From positions 248,001-312,000 of the forward strand of contig JAEPON010000003.1 of assembly GCA_017642895.1 (NCBI GenBank): a DNA stretch of 64,000 nt, written 5' to 3'. The translations under genes and the position numbers were made by a program. The notes beneath the pieces are model-generated. The model saw only the letters and a list, made by a program, of their open reading frames with translations, ran no database searches and was not told where the DNA came from. Within the stretch, counting starts at the first letter, position 1, and every line of letters begins with the position of its first letter. Source of the DNA: Roseitalea sp. (lineage in GTDB: Bacteria > Pseudomonadota > Alphaproteobacteria > Rhizobiales > Rhizobiaceae). Shown piece after piece: positions 40,277 to 48,470 of the stretch.

Positions 40277-40609
40277 ATGAAGCGCACCACACTTGCAGCC
40301 GCGCTCGCCCTGCCCGCCATCCTGGGCGTTGCCGCCATCGGCTATGCCGCCAGCGAAACATCGGCCGATCTGGACGGCATCGCCGTCGGCGATACGATCG
40401 GCATCGACGAAGCGGCGATCGGCGCCAGATTGTCCGAACTCGGCTACACGATGACCGAGGTGGAGACCGATGAGGACGGCTATCTGGAGGTCGAACTGAC
40501 CGCCGGCGGCGCCCCGTTCGAACTGGAGATCGATGCCGCAACCGGCGCCGTGCTCGAGATCGAGGCCGAGGATGCCGACGATGAGGACGAAGACGGCGAC
40601 GACGACTGA
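40277..40609 (+). CDS. Secreted PepSY-domain protein with acidic tail
   Basis: The ATG at 40277 opens a clean signal peptide (KRTTLAAALALPAILGVAAIGYA-A) in a 110-residue product. The mature part contains one PepSY-like domain (IDEAAIGARLSELGYTMTEVETDEDGYLEVELTAGGAPFELEIDAATGAVLEIE), which is thought to act as a protease inhibitor or ligand-binding unit in the periplasm. The last residues are a run of Asp/Glu that could bind divalent cations. It lies about 90 bases upstream of the membrane-bound LuxR-type gene, on the same strand. Confidence 0.8.
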   Translation: MKRTTLAAALALPAILGVAAIGYAASETSADLDGIAVGDTIGIDEAAIGARLSELGYTMTEVETDEDGYLEVELTAGGAPFELEIDAATGAVLEIEAEDADDEDEDGDDD

Positions 40610-40699
40610 ACCTATGCGGACGTGGCGCCCTGCGCCACGTCCGGCCTATAAGAACAAAAGCGCGGGTGACCGCGCCATGCCGGACAGATGGGGACCGCC

Positions 40700-41209
40700 A
40701 TGCTCGAACCATTCCAATCACGTGGAGGGCTGCTTGCCTTGCTCGCATTGCAGGCCGTTTGCGCGGTCTTTCTCGTCTATGACGCAGGGATGGACATCCT
40801 TCAACTCGAACAGCGTTTCAATGTTCGCGAGAGCGACACGCTCGAATACCTCATCGTTCTGGCGCTGGTCTTGAGCCTTGCGATGACGTTCCGGCAATTC
40901 CGCGCGCTGCTGACCCGCAACCGGCACGTGGAAGCCCGCCTGCAGGCGGCCAGCGGCGCGTTCCAGGCGCTTCTCGACGACCATTTCGCGGCTTGGGAAC
41001 TGACCGTCTCCGAGCGCGATGTGGCGCTTTTGGCCATCAAGGGGCTGGGCATTGGCGAAATCGCCTCGGTCCGCCAAACCCGCGAGGGCACCGTCAAGGC
41101 GCAGCTTGCCGCCATCTACCGCAAGGCCGGCGTCAGCGGACGCCCGCAACTGATCAGCCTGTTTGTCGAGGAACTGATGGGCGAACCGCTGGTCGGCGCG
41201 CCGGGGTGA
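40700..41209 (+). CDS. Membrane-anchored LuxR-type helix-turn-helix regulator
   Basis: A 169-residue protein with two hydrophobic segments (LLALLALQAVCAVFLVYDAG and LIVLALVLSLAMTFRQF) followed by a coiled region and a C-terminal LuxR-type helix-turn-helix (LTVSERDVALLAIKGLGIGEIASVRQTREGTVKAQLAAIYRKAGVSGRPQLISLF). No receiver domain is present. I chose the ATG at 40700, with GGGGA upstream; an ATG four codons earlier (40688) is possible. A DNA-binding domain tethered to the membrane suggests sensing of the envelope; the PepSY protein next to it may be related. Confidence 0.85.
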   Translation: MLEPFQSRGGLLALLALQAVCAVFLVYDAGMDILQLEQRFNVRESDTLEYLIVLALVLSLAMTFRQFRALLTRNRHVEARLQAASGAFQALLDDHFAAWELTVSERDVALLAIKGLGIGEIASVRQTREGTVKAQLAAIYRKAGVSGRPQLISLFVEELMGEPLVGAPG

Positions 41210-41337
41210 ATGTTTCGCAGGCCGGGTCGGTCCGGTGCCTGAGCGCGCGGGTCGGCACGTTGCGGCTCGCGCCCAACCTCCGCGGGCCGTCACCCATCGG
41301 AAACGCCGGCCTCCGCAAAGGCAGCATCAGTGCCCGC

Positions 41338-41520
41338 CTATTTGTCGTCATCAACACCGTCGCCGGGTCTGGCATCCTTGGCCGCCGCGATGCCTTCATC
41401 GCGGGAATCGGCGTCGCCGGCACGGCGGGCGCGGGCCTGGGCCTTGCGCTTTTGCAGATTGGCGCGCAGTTCCGCCGCCAGCCGTTCCTGCCGCGCCTTG
41501 CCGCTCTCGCTCTGTGCCAT
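41338..41520 (-). CDS. Small basic conserved protein of unknown function
   Basis: A 60-residue, strongly charged protein that starts MAQSESGKARQERLAAELRA and continues NLQKRKAQARARR; it is mostly helical with a short acidic tail. Short, Arg/Lys/Ala-rich proteins of this type (ending QKRKAQ) are common near murA in rhizobial genomes, from memory. The frame reaches an ATG at 41556. Its function is unknown. Confidence 0.6.
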   Translation of the reverse strand: MAQSESGKARQERLAAELRANLQKRKAQARARRAGDADSRDEGIAAAKDARPGDGVDDDK

Positions 41521-41757
41521 CGGCCTTTGCCTCCTCACCGCCGGCTGCCCGGCCATGCCTCACCCCGCCACCACCGATCACAGGTGGCATCGGCGCTGGC
41601 CCCGCGCACCAATGCCGTGCCCGGAAGCGTTGTGCGCCAAACGGCACCTTATGTCCGCATCATACTACGGTCGATATGGTTCGACGCCGGCAATTGACGC
41701 CTTGATATGCGAAATGGGCTGTGGCACAAGCCGCCCGTCGCGGACACCACCGCCAAT

Positions 41758-41832
41758 GCTGCTATAGCTCAGGGGTAGAGCACTCCCTTGGTAAGGGAGA
41801 GGCCGTGAGTTCAAATCTCACTAGCAGCACCA
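41758..41832 (+). tRNA. tRNA-Thr (anticodon GGT)
   Basis: A 75-nt cloverleaf including an encoded CCA. The acceptor stem is GCTGCTA with TAGCAGC, the D stem GCTC/GAGC, the anticodon stem CTCCC/GGGAG with loop TTGGTAA, and the T stem GTGAG/CTCAC with loop TTCAAAT. The anticodon GGT (41790-41792) reads ACC and ACU, so it decodes threonine. No integrase or repeated attachment site is seen next to it. Confidence 0.97.
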
Positions 41833-41921
41833 CTTTTCAGGTCATCGCACGCTCGCGAGCTGCAGTCCTTTGACAGGAGCGGCCGGCGCGACATGCCGGC
41901 CGCTCCCGCGCCCCATCGCCC

Positions 41922-42203
41922 CTATTCGTCGACGCAATGATAGGAATGGTTGGTGCGGGTACCGTCGGGCAGTTCATCATACATGACGAACACATTGCCC
42001 GCGCCGCCGCAGGCCTCGAACGCGCGGCCCGGCGTCGGATAGCCGTCAGCGGTCGATCCGCGTCCTGCATTGGCAGCCAACTGCATGCCGCCGGCAGCCG
42101 AAATGCCGTGGCGCTTCATGCCGGCATGGCCGGCGGTGGTGGCGGTGGTTGCGATCAGCGCGGCGGTGGCCGCAAGCGCGACATGGTGTGCGAAACGGGT
42201 CAT
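41922..42203 (-). CDS. Small secreted protein, unknown function
   Basis: The ATG at 42203 has GAGGAGA upstream and opens a signal peptide (TRFAHHVALAATAALIATTATTAGHAG); the whole product has 93 aa. The mature part contains a Cys pair (ACGGAGN and YHCVDE), which may form a disulfide, and a short AFEACGGAGNVFVMYDELPDG. I do not recognise the family. It is divergent from the ABC transporter genes. Confidence 0.6.
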   Translation of the reverse strand: MTRFAHHVALAATAALIATTATTAGHAGMKRHGISAAGGMQLAANAGRGSTADGYPTPGRAFEACGGAGNVFVMYDELPDGTRTNHSYHCVDE

Positions 42204-42275
42204 GGCAGTCTCCTCTGTGCGGGTCGGCGCGTCCGATGCGCCGTCCATTCAAAGCTAGCGCCCCGCCCACGGGCG

Positions 42276-42297
42276 GCCTGTGCACTTGGTCACAGGC
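42276..42297. promoter_or_regulatory. Inverted repeat between the secreted protein and ABC transporter genes
   Basis: GCCTGTG at 42276-42282 and CACAGGC at 42291-42297 form a perfect 7-bp inverted repeat with an 8-nt spacer. It lies in the 229-bp divergent gap, so it could be an operator for either gene. No promoter could be assigned with confidence. Confidence 0.3.
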
Positions 42298-42432
42298 TGA
42301 AACCGGTCGGGCAGGCACCGGCTCAGCCATGTGTCCCCACCGGGAAAACTCTCTTTCCAACTCATGTTTTAAGAGCCTGTCACATTGGGTTGCTAGCCGC
42401 CGTCTGTCTCCCACCCATGAGAGGACCCACCC

Positions 42433-43407
42433 ATGCGCACGTTTTTGTCCGCCCTTGCCATCACCACCATGCTCGCCGGCCCGGCCTTTGCCGCCTCGGG
42501 CAAGCTGGTGCTCTACACCTCGCAGCCCAATGAGGACGCCCAGGAAACGGTGGATGCCTTCACCGCCAGGTACCCCGACGTGGAAGTCGAGTGGATTCGC
42601 GACGGAACCACCAAGGTGATGGCCAAGCTGGCCGCCGAATTCGAGGCCGGTGCCCCGCAGCCCGACCTGCTCTTGATCGCCGACATGGTCACCATGGAAG
42701 GGCTGAAGGCCGACGGCCGGTTGATGGCCCATGCCGATGCCGACATTTCCGCCTACGATCCGGCGATCATGGACGGCGAGAAATTCTATTTCTCCACCAA
42801 GCTGATCACCACCGGCATCGTCTACAACACCGCCGCCGAGATGGTCCCCACCTCCTATCAGGACCTGCTCGGCGAAGCGGCGAAAGACAGGATCGCCATG
42901 CCCTCGCCGCTGACTTCGGGCGCGGCGACCATCCACATGGCCGCGCTGACCGCCAATCCCGATCTCGGCTGGGCCTATTATGAGGGTCTGGCCGACCAGG
43001 GCGCCAACCCGCAGGGCGGCAATGGCGGCACCTACCGCGCGATCGCCGGCGGCGAAAAGCTCTACGGTTTCGTCGTCGATTTCCTGCCGATCCGCGAAAA
43101 GGCCAACGGCGCGCCCGTCGAATTCGTCTTCCCAGAAGAAGGCGTTTCTGCCGTCACCGAGCCGGTGGCCATCCTGTCGACCGCGCAGAACCCGGAAGCG
43201 GCCAAAGCCTTTGTCGACTTCCTGCTGTCGCCCGAAGGCCAGCAGCTCGCCGCCGACCAGGGCTATCTGGCCGCCCATCCGGACATTGCGCCACCGGAAG
43301 GCTTTCCGGCCCGCGACCAGATCACGCTGATGGAGTTCGATCCGGCCGCAGCCCTTGAAAACGATGCCGCAAACAAGGAACAGTTCGTCGATATTTTCGG
43401 CGGCTGA
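42433..43407 (+). CDS. ABC transporter substrate-binding protein, Fe(III)/phosphonate family
   Basis: Periplasmic binding protein with a signal peptide (RTFLSALAITTMLAGPAFAA) and a mature part that starts SGKLVLYTSQPNEDAQETVDAF. This opening and the later YYEGLADQGANPQGGNGGTYRAI are typical of the Fe(III)-binding FbpA/AfuA family and its relatives that bind 2-aminoethylphosphonate or phosphoglycerate. The length of 324 aa fits. Two adjacent tyrosines are present (WAYYEGL), but I cannot tell whether they bind iron. The permease follows after 3 bases. Confidence 0.88.
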   Translation: MRTFLSALAITTMLAGPAFAASGKLVLYTSQPNEDAQETVDAFTARYPDVEVEWIRDGTTKVMAKLAAEFEAGAPQPDLLLIADMVTMEGLKADGRLMAHADADISAYDPAIMDGEKFYFSTKLITTGIVYNTAAEMVPTSYQDLLGEAAKDRIAMPSPLTSGAATIHMAALTANPDLGWAYYEGLADQGANPQGGNGGTYRAIAGGEKLYGFVVDFLPIREKANGAPVEFVFPEEGVSAVTEPVAILSTAQNPEAAKAFVDFLLSPEGQQLAADQGYLAAHPDIAPPEGFPARDQITLMEFDPAAALENDAANKEQFVDIFGG

Positions 43408-43410
43408 CCC

Positions 43411-45123
43411 TTGAACGAACGCACACTGCCAAGACCCGATGGCGAGGGGCTGACCCTCGCCATCATCATAGCGATCGCCCTTGTCCTGTTCGTCATGCCG
43501 CTGGCGCTTCTGGCGCGCGCCGGGCTGACGATGGACGGCGTCCTCACGCTCCAGCCCATCCTCGATGCGCTGGACAGCCGTTCGGTGCCGCGCGCGCTGG
43601 TCAATTCGCTCGACAGCGCCTTCTTCTCCGGCCTGATCGCGCTGGTCCTCGGCACGATGATCGCGCTCGTCATCGGGCTGACGGACGTGCGCGCCAAGGG
43701 CATCTTCACCTTCCTGCTCCTGATCCCGATGATGGTGCCGCCCCATGTGACGGCCATCGCATGGATCCAGGCGATGGGGCCGTCGAGCCCGCTTTTGCAG
43801 GTGCTCGGCATCGCGCCCGAGCCCGGTTCCACCCATCCGCTCTATTCGCGTGGGGGCGTGATCGCGCTCCTGTCGATCCAGCACATGCCGCTCGTCTTCC
43901 TGGTCGTGCTCGCCGCGCTGCGATCCCTGCCGCGCGAGATGATCGAGGCGGCACGGATCGCGGGCGCACGGCCGCTCGCCGTCCTGCGCCGCATCGTGCT
44001 GCCGCTGCTTGCGCCGATCCTGATCTCGGCTTTCGCGCTGGCCTTCGTCTCGGCGCTCGGGAATTTCGGCATTCCGGCCCTGCTCGGCATTCCAGCGCGC
44101 TACACCACGCTGCCGGTGCTGCTGTGGCAGCGGCTCGCCAGTTTCGGGCCCGATGTGCTGACCTCGGTCGCCGCCATTGCCGCCCTTCTGGCCGCCATCG
44201 CCATCGCGGTCATCGCCTTCCAGATGATCCTTCTGGCGCGCACCCGCAGTCCGTTGATCGGTCCACCCCAGCCGCCGCTCGCAATCCGGCTCGGCGCGCG
44301 GCGCCCACTGGTCGAAGCGCTGCTCGGCCTTCTGATCGCCGCAACGCTCGTCCTGCCGGTGATCGCGCTGACGACCACGGCGCTGATCCCGACCTATGGC
44401 GTGCCGTTCAACCTGACGACGATCACCGTCGACAATTTCGCCGAAGTGCTGTTCCGCCAGCAGGTCACGCTCCGGGCCTTTGCCAATTCGACGCTGGTCG
44501 CCGGCATGGCCGGGCTGACGCTCGCAGCCATCGCCATGGCCGTCGGCCATTTCCTCAATGCGCGGCAAAAGGGCTACCGGCGCGCCGGCACCGCGCTCGC
44601 AACCCTCGCCGAGACGACCTATGCCATTCCGGGCCTTGTCATCTCGATCGCCTTCATCCTTGCCTTCATCCGGCCGATCCCGGTCATCAATGTGTCGATC
44701 TACAACACGCTGATCATCATTGGCCTGGCCTATGTGTGTGCCTTCCTGTCGATCGCGCTCAAGCCGGTGACGGCAGCTTGCGCCCAACTCGACCCGGCTC
44801 TCGACGAGGCGGCGCGCATTTCAGGCGCCCGCTTTTTCATGCGGATGCGCCGCATCTTCGCGCCGCTGATCGCACCCGCCGCCGCCTCCGGTGCGATCCT
44901 CGTGTTTCTCACCGCCTACAATGAGATCACCGTCTCGGCGCTTTTGTGGTCGACCGGCAACGAGACCATCGGCACGACGATCTACAATTACGAGGATGGC
45001 GGCTACACGACGCTGGCCGCGGCCATGTCGGCGGTCACGGTGGTGGCGACGGTGGCGTTGATGATCGCTCTCGACCGTTTCGGCAAGCGCCTGCCGCCCG
45101 GCGTCGTGCCCTGGCGGATTTAG
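43411..45123 (+). CDS. ABC transporter permease, two fused membrane modules (FbpB-like)
   Basis: Inner-membrane channel of the importer. It starts with a TTG (43411), 3 bases after the substrate-binding protein stop. The 570-residue protein has twelve hydrophobic segments in two homologous halves, each with an EAA loop that contacts the ATPase (first EAARIAGARPLAVLRRIVLPLL, second EAARISGARFFMRMRRIFAPLI). This duplicated design is the rule in the Fe(III) family. Its stop overlaps the stop of the convergent ATPase gene. Confidence 0.92.
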   Translation: MNERTLPRPDGEGLTLAIIIAIALVLFVMPLALLARAGLTMDGVLTLQPILDALDSRSVPRALVNSLDSAFFSGLIALVLGTMIALVIGLTDVRAKGIFTFLLLIPMMVPPHVTAIAWIQAMGPSSPLLQVLGIAPEPGSTHPLYSRGGVIALLSIQHMPLVFLVVLAALRSLPREMIEAARIAGARPLAVLRRIVLPLLAPILISAFALAFVSALGNFGIPALLGIPARYTTLPVLLWQRLASFGPDVLTSVAAIAALLAAIAIAVIAFQMILLARTRSPLIGPPQPPLAIRLGARRPLVEALLGLLIAATLVLPVIALTTTALIPTYGVPFNLTTITVDNFAEVLFRQQVTLRAFANSTLVAGMAGLTLAAIAMAVGHFLNARQKGYRRAGTALATLAETTYAIPGLVISIAFILAFIRPIPVINVSIYNTLIIIGLAYVCAFLSIALKPVTAACAQLDPALDEAARISGARFFMRMRRIFAPLIAPAAASGAILVFLTAYNEITVSALLWSTGNETIGTTIYNYEDGGYTTLAAAMSAVTVVATVALMIALDRFGKRLPPGVVPWRI

Positions 45124-46142
45124 CCCGGCAGCACCCACGCTCTTTCGAACGCCACGCGCACCGGTTCGCCAGCGGCAAGAGGCATCGTGCTCGTCGCCTG
45201 AACCGGCGCGTCGATCCCCGGCACCAGAACCGTCGCCTCCCAGTGCCCGCCGCGATAGAGCGCCGTGCCGATACGGCCTTCCATGCCGCCGGCATCGCCG
45301 AGGTTGACCTGTTCGGGACGGATGAAGGCGGTCGCCGGCCCGTCGATGGCATCGCCTTCGATCGCGACATCATGCCCGTTCACCGTGGCGCGGCCCCCTT
45401 CGACGGTCGCCTGTACCAGCGTCCCGCGCCCGATGAAGCGCGCCACCGCCGCGTTCGCCGGCCGTTCGTAAATCTCGCGCGGCGTGCCGACCTGCAAAAA
45501 GCGGCCCTTTTCCATCACCGCCAGCCGGTCGGCGACGGCCATCGCCTCGCGCTGGTCGTGGGTGATGTAGATGGTGGTGACGCCCGAGGCGCGGTGGAAG
45601 CGCGTCAGCTCCTCCTCCATCACCGCGCGCAGATGCGGATCGAGATTGGCGAGGGGTTCGTCCATCAGGATGGTCGTCGCGCCGCCGGCAAGACACCGCG
45701 CCAGCGCCACGCGCTGGCGTTGCCCGCCCGACAGCGCCGCCGGTTTGCGGTCGGCAAAATCGGTGAGCGAGACCGTTTCCAGATGCGCCATCGCCTGCCG
45801 GCGCGCCTCGGCCTTGCCAAGGCCCTGCGCCTCGCCGGGGAAAGCGACATTGTCGCGCACCGACAGATGCGGCCACAGCGCATAGGACTGGAAAACGAAA
45901 CCGGTGCGGCGATCTTCGGGCGACACATGCCGGCCCGGGCCGGACACCGTGTCGCCGCCAAGCCGGATCGTGCCCGCATCGGCCGTTTCCAGCCCGGCGA
46001 TCAACCGCAAAAGGGTCGACTTGCCGCAACCCGACGCGCCCAGGACGCAAAAGAATTCGCCGGTCGCGATCACCGCATCGACACCGGCCACGGCCCGGTC
46101 GGTGCCGAAGCTCTTGTGCACATTTTCAAGAACGACGGACAT
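45120..46142 (-). CDS. ABC transporter ATP-binding protein (FbpC/PotA-like)
   Basis: Cytoplasmic ATPase of the importer. I chose the ATG at 46142 (MSVVLENVHKSFG), giving 340 aa; the open frame extends upstream. Walker A is GASGCGKST, the signature is LSGGQRQRVALARCL, Walker B is TTILMDEPLANLD, and the H-loop is ITHDQREAM. The C-terminal ~110 residues form a TOBE-like domain. It faces the permease gene tail to tail with a 4-base overlap, so the transporter genes lie on both strands and cannot form one operon. Confidence 0.92.
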   Translation of the reverse strand: MSVVLENVHKSFGTDRAVAGVDAVIATGEFFCVLGASGCGKSTLLRLIAGLETADAGTIRLGGDTVSGPGRHVSPEDRRTGFVFQSYALWPHLSVRDNVAFPGEAQGLGKAEARRQAMAHLETVSLTDFADRKPAALSGGQRQRVALARCLAGGATTILMDEPLANLDPHLRAVMEEELTRFHRASGVTTIYITHDQREAMAVADRLAVMEKGRFLQVGTPREIYERPANAAVARFIGRGTLVQATVEGGRATVNGHDVAIEGDAIDGPATAFIRPEQVNLGDAGGMEGRIGTALYRGGHWEATVLVPGIDAPVQATSTMPLAAGEPVRVAFERAWVLPG

Positions 46143-46299
46143 GGATGCACGCGACCGGTGAAGAACTGGTTTGTCCCTAGGCCGCGCGGACGGCCTGCAC
46201 AAGCATGGCCGGCGGCGGCGTGGCTTGGCGATGCCGGCGGCGGACAATCGGTGTTGGCTCTGTCGCATCCCTGTCACATTGTTCGGCTTTTTCACCACC

Positions 46300-47103
46300 A
46301 TGTCCGCCGCGTCCCACCGTCCGCTCATCGTCTTTTCCGATCTGGACGGCACGCTGCTCGACCATGAGAGCTATGATTGGCGGCCGGCCGAACCGGCGCT
46401 GGCCGCGCTCAGGGAACGCCGCACGCCGCTCATCCTGGCTTCTTCCAAGACCGCCGCCGAGATCGCGCCGCTGCGCGCGGAGCTTGGCTTTTCCCATTGT
46501 CCGGCGATCGTCGAGAACGGCGCCGGCACCCTGCCTGCCCAAGGCGCGCAGGCGGATAAAGCGGAGAGCCGCTATGCGGACCTGCGGGCCGCACTCGACC
46601 GCGTGCCGCAAGCGCTGCGCCGCGATTTCTCCGGCTTCGGCGACATGGGCGTGACCGGCATCATGGGCGCCACCGGCCTGCCCGAAGAGGCCGCGCGGTT
46701 CGCCGCGGACCGCCGCTTTTCCGAGCCGGGGCTCTGGTCGGGCGCCGGAGAAGACAAGGCACGGTTCATCGACGCGCTGGCCGCCTTGGGCGTCAAGGCC
46801 CGGTCCGGCGGGCGCTTTCTGACGCTGTCGTTCGGCGGCACCAAGGCGCAACGCATGACCGAGATCATCGCCGACATGTTTGACAATGACCGACCCTTCA
46901 CCGTCGCGCTGGGCGACGCGCCCAACGACATCGAGATGCTGGAGGCGGCCGACCGCGCTTTCATCATCAAAAACCCGCACGGCACGTCGCTGCCACCCCT
47001 GGCCGGCGAAGAGGACGGCACCATCACCCGCACCGCCCAACCCGGTCCTGCCGGCTGGAACACGGCTGTGCTGTCGTTTCTGGCCGCATCGCCCCATGGT
47101 TGA
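46300..47103 (+). CDS. gpgP: Glucosyl-3-phosphoglycerate phosphatase (HAD, MPGP-like)
   Basis: HAD-superfamily phosphatase of the mannosyl-3-phosphoglycerate phosphatase group. The ATG at 46300 gives 267 aa. Motif I is VFSDLDGTLLD (catalytic Asp14 and Asp16), and motif IV is GDAPNDIEMLEAAD; the cap module lies between. The next gene makes glucosyl-3-phosphoglycerate, so this enzyme would release glucosylglycerate, a compatible solute of salt- or nitrogen-stressed bacteria. The assignment to the glucosyl rather than mannosyl compound rests on that neighbour. Confidence 0.85.
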   Translation: MSAASHRPLIVFSDLDGTLLDHESYDWRPAEPALAALRERRTPLILASSKTAAEIAPLRAELGFSHCPAIVENGAGTLPAQGAQADKAESRYADLRAALDRVPQALRRDFSGFGDMGVTGIMGATGLPEEAARFAADRRFSEPGLWSGAGEDKARFIDALAALGVKARSGGRFLTLSFGGTKAQRMTEIIADMFDNDRPFTVALGDAPNDIEMLEAADRAFIIKNPHGTSLPPLAGEEDGTITRTAQPGPAGWNTAVLSFLAASPHG

Positions 47104-47176
47104 CCTGACGCAAGGCAAGGTACCTGCCTGACGCTAGACTGAAATCGAACCCGAAAAGCTCCCGAGGACGCACTTT

Positions 47177-48397
47177 ATGGCCGATTTTCACCAGAACGGC
47201 GCTGTCGCCACGCTGCACAATCTGCGCACGCGCAGCCTTGAGGATATCGAGCGGGAGCTGATCACGATCACCGGCCGCCAGAAGGTGACGCTGATCCTGC
47301 CCTCGCTCTATTCCGAGCTTGAAGGCCCGGCCCTGCCCGCCATTCTCGATGAGCTCAACACCGTCAAGTTCGTCCATCATGTGGTGATCGGGCTCGATCG
47401 CGCGACCAAGAAGGAATACAAGGCCGCGCGCAAATTCTTCGACCGGCTGGAACTGCCCCATTCGGTGTTGTGGAACGACGGGCCGCGCCTGCGCGCCATC
47501 GACGAACGCCTTTCGCAGGCCGGCCTGTCGCCGACCGAACCGGGCAAGGGCCGCAATGTGTGGTACTGCATCGGCTACACGCTGGCGCGCGCCGAAAGCG
47601 ACGTGATCGCCCTGCACGATTGCGACATCCTGACCTATTCGAAAGACATGCTGGCCCGCCTGGTCTACCCGGTCGCCAACCCCGAATTCGCCTACCAGTT
47701 CTGCAAGGGCTACTATCCGCGCACCGCCGACGGCAAGATGAACGGCCGGGTCAGCCGGCTTCTGGTCGCGCCGCTGCTCGAGGCGATGCGCAAGACCATC
47801 GGCGAGCGCGACTATCTCGATTATCTGCGTTCGTTCCGCTATCCGCTCGCCGGCGAGTTCGCCATGCGCACGTCCATCCTGCCGGCAATGCGCATCCCGT
47901 CTGACTGGGGGCTCGAGATCGGCACCCTGTCGGAGGCCTGGCGCAACCTCGCCCCGCGCGCGGTCTGCCAGGTCGAGATTTCCGACGCCTATGACCACAA
48001 GCACCAGCCGCTTTCGGCCGATGACGCCAAGAAGGGCCTGTCGCGCATGTCGACCGACATCTGCAAGGCGCTGTATCGCAAGCTGGCCACAGACGGCACG
48101 GTGTTCTCCAAGGAGACCTTCCGGGCGCTCAAGGCGAGCTACTACCGAACGGCACTCGACTTCGTGGAAGCCTATTACAACGACGCCCGCATGAACGGCC
48201 TGCATATCGACCGGCACGAGGAAGAACGCGCCGTCGAACTGTTCGCCGGCAACGTTGTCGAAGCGGGCAAGACCTTCCTCGACAATCCCATGGAAACGCC
48301 CTTCATCCCCGCCTGGTCGCGCGTCCAGGCCGCCGACCCCGACCTCGTCCGCGATCTTTACGAGGCGGTGAAGGCGGATGATGAGGAGTTTGGCTGA
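47177..48397 (+). CDS. gpgS: Glucosyl-3-phosphoglycerate synthase
   Basis: Retaining glycosyltransferase that joins glucose from a nucleotide-sugar to 3-phosphoglycerate. The 406-residue sequence has the GpgS blocks LPSLYSELEGPALPAILDEL, IGLDRATKKEY, LPHSVLWNDGPRLRAID, EPGKGRNVWYCIGYTLARAESDVIALHDCDILTY and FCKGYYPRTADGKMNGRVSRLL; the DCD is the metal-binding DxD-type site. It lies 73 bases after gpgP, in the same direction. Together they would make glucosylglycerate. The gene after it overlaps only in an open frame and has its own operator. Confidence 0.92.
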   Translation: MADFHQNGAVATLHNLRTRSLEDIERELITITGRQKVTLILPSLYSELEGPALPAILDELNTVKFVHHVVIGLDRATKKEYKAARKFFDRLELPHSVLWNDGPRLRAIDERLSQAGLSPTEPGKGRNVWYCIGYTLARAESDVIALHDCDILTYSKDMLARLVYPVANPEFAYQFCKGYYPRTADGKMNGRVSRLLVAPLLEAMRKTIGERDYLDYLRSFRYPLAGEFAMRTSILPAMRIPSDWGLEIGTLSEAWRNLAPRAVCQVEISDAYDHKHQPLSADDAKKGLSRMSTDICKALYRKLATDGTVFSKETFRALKASYYRTALDFVEAYYNDARMNGLHIDRHEEERAVELFAGNVVEAGKTFLDNPMETPFIPAWSRVQAADPDLVRDLYEAVKADDEEFG

Positions 48398-48432
48398 ACA
48401 TCGGCTTGCGGCGGTCATCGCGGCTCCCTATG

Positions 48433-48466
48433 TTGACTTTGGCAACATTATTGTTGCGGAAGTCAA
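48433..48466. promoter_or_regulatory. Long inverted repeat, candidate operator of the MarR-GNAT gene
   Basis: A 34-bp imperfect palindrome: 15-base arms (48433-48447 and 48452-48466) with two mismatches and a TTAT spacer. The outer parts are TTGACTT and AAGTCAA, the inner GCAACA and TGTTGC. It ends 5 bases before the chosen start codon and overlaps the likely promoter, as expected for MarR autoregulation. Confidence 0.6.
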
Positions 48467-48470
48467 GGAT

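Noticed and set aside
42046..44787. 913-codon minus-strand open frame opposite the ABC transporter genes
   Set aside because: The product is a low-complexity Asp/Arg/Gly/His-rich shadow; the plus strand carries clear binding-protein and permease sequences.
47103..47135. Repeated CCTGACGC and a near-palindrome around GGTACC between gpgP and gpgS
   Set aside because: Too short and imperfect to call an operator or attenuator.
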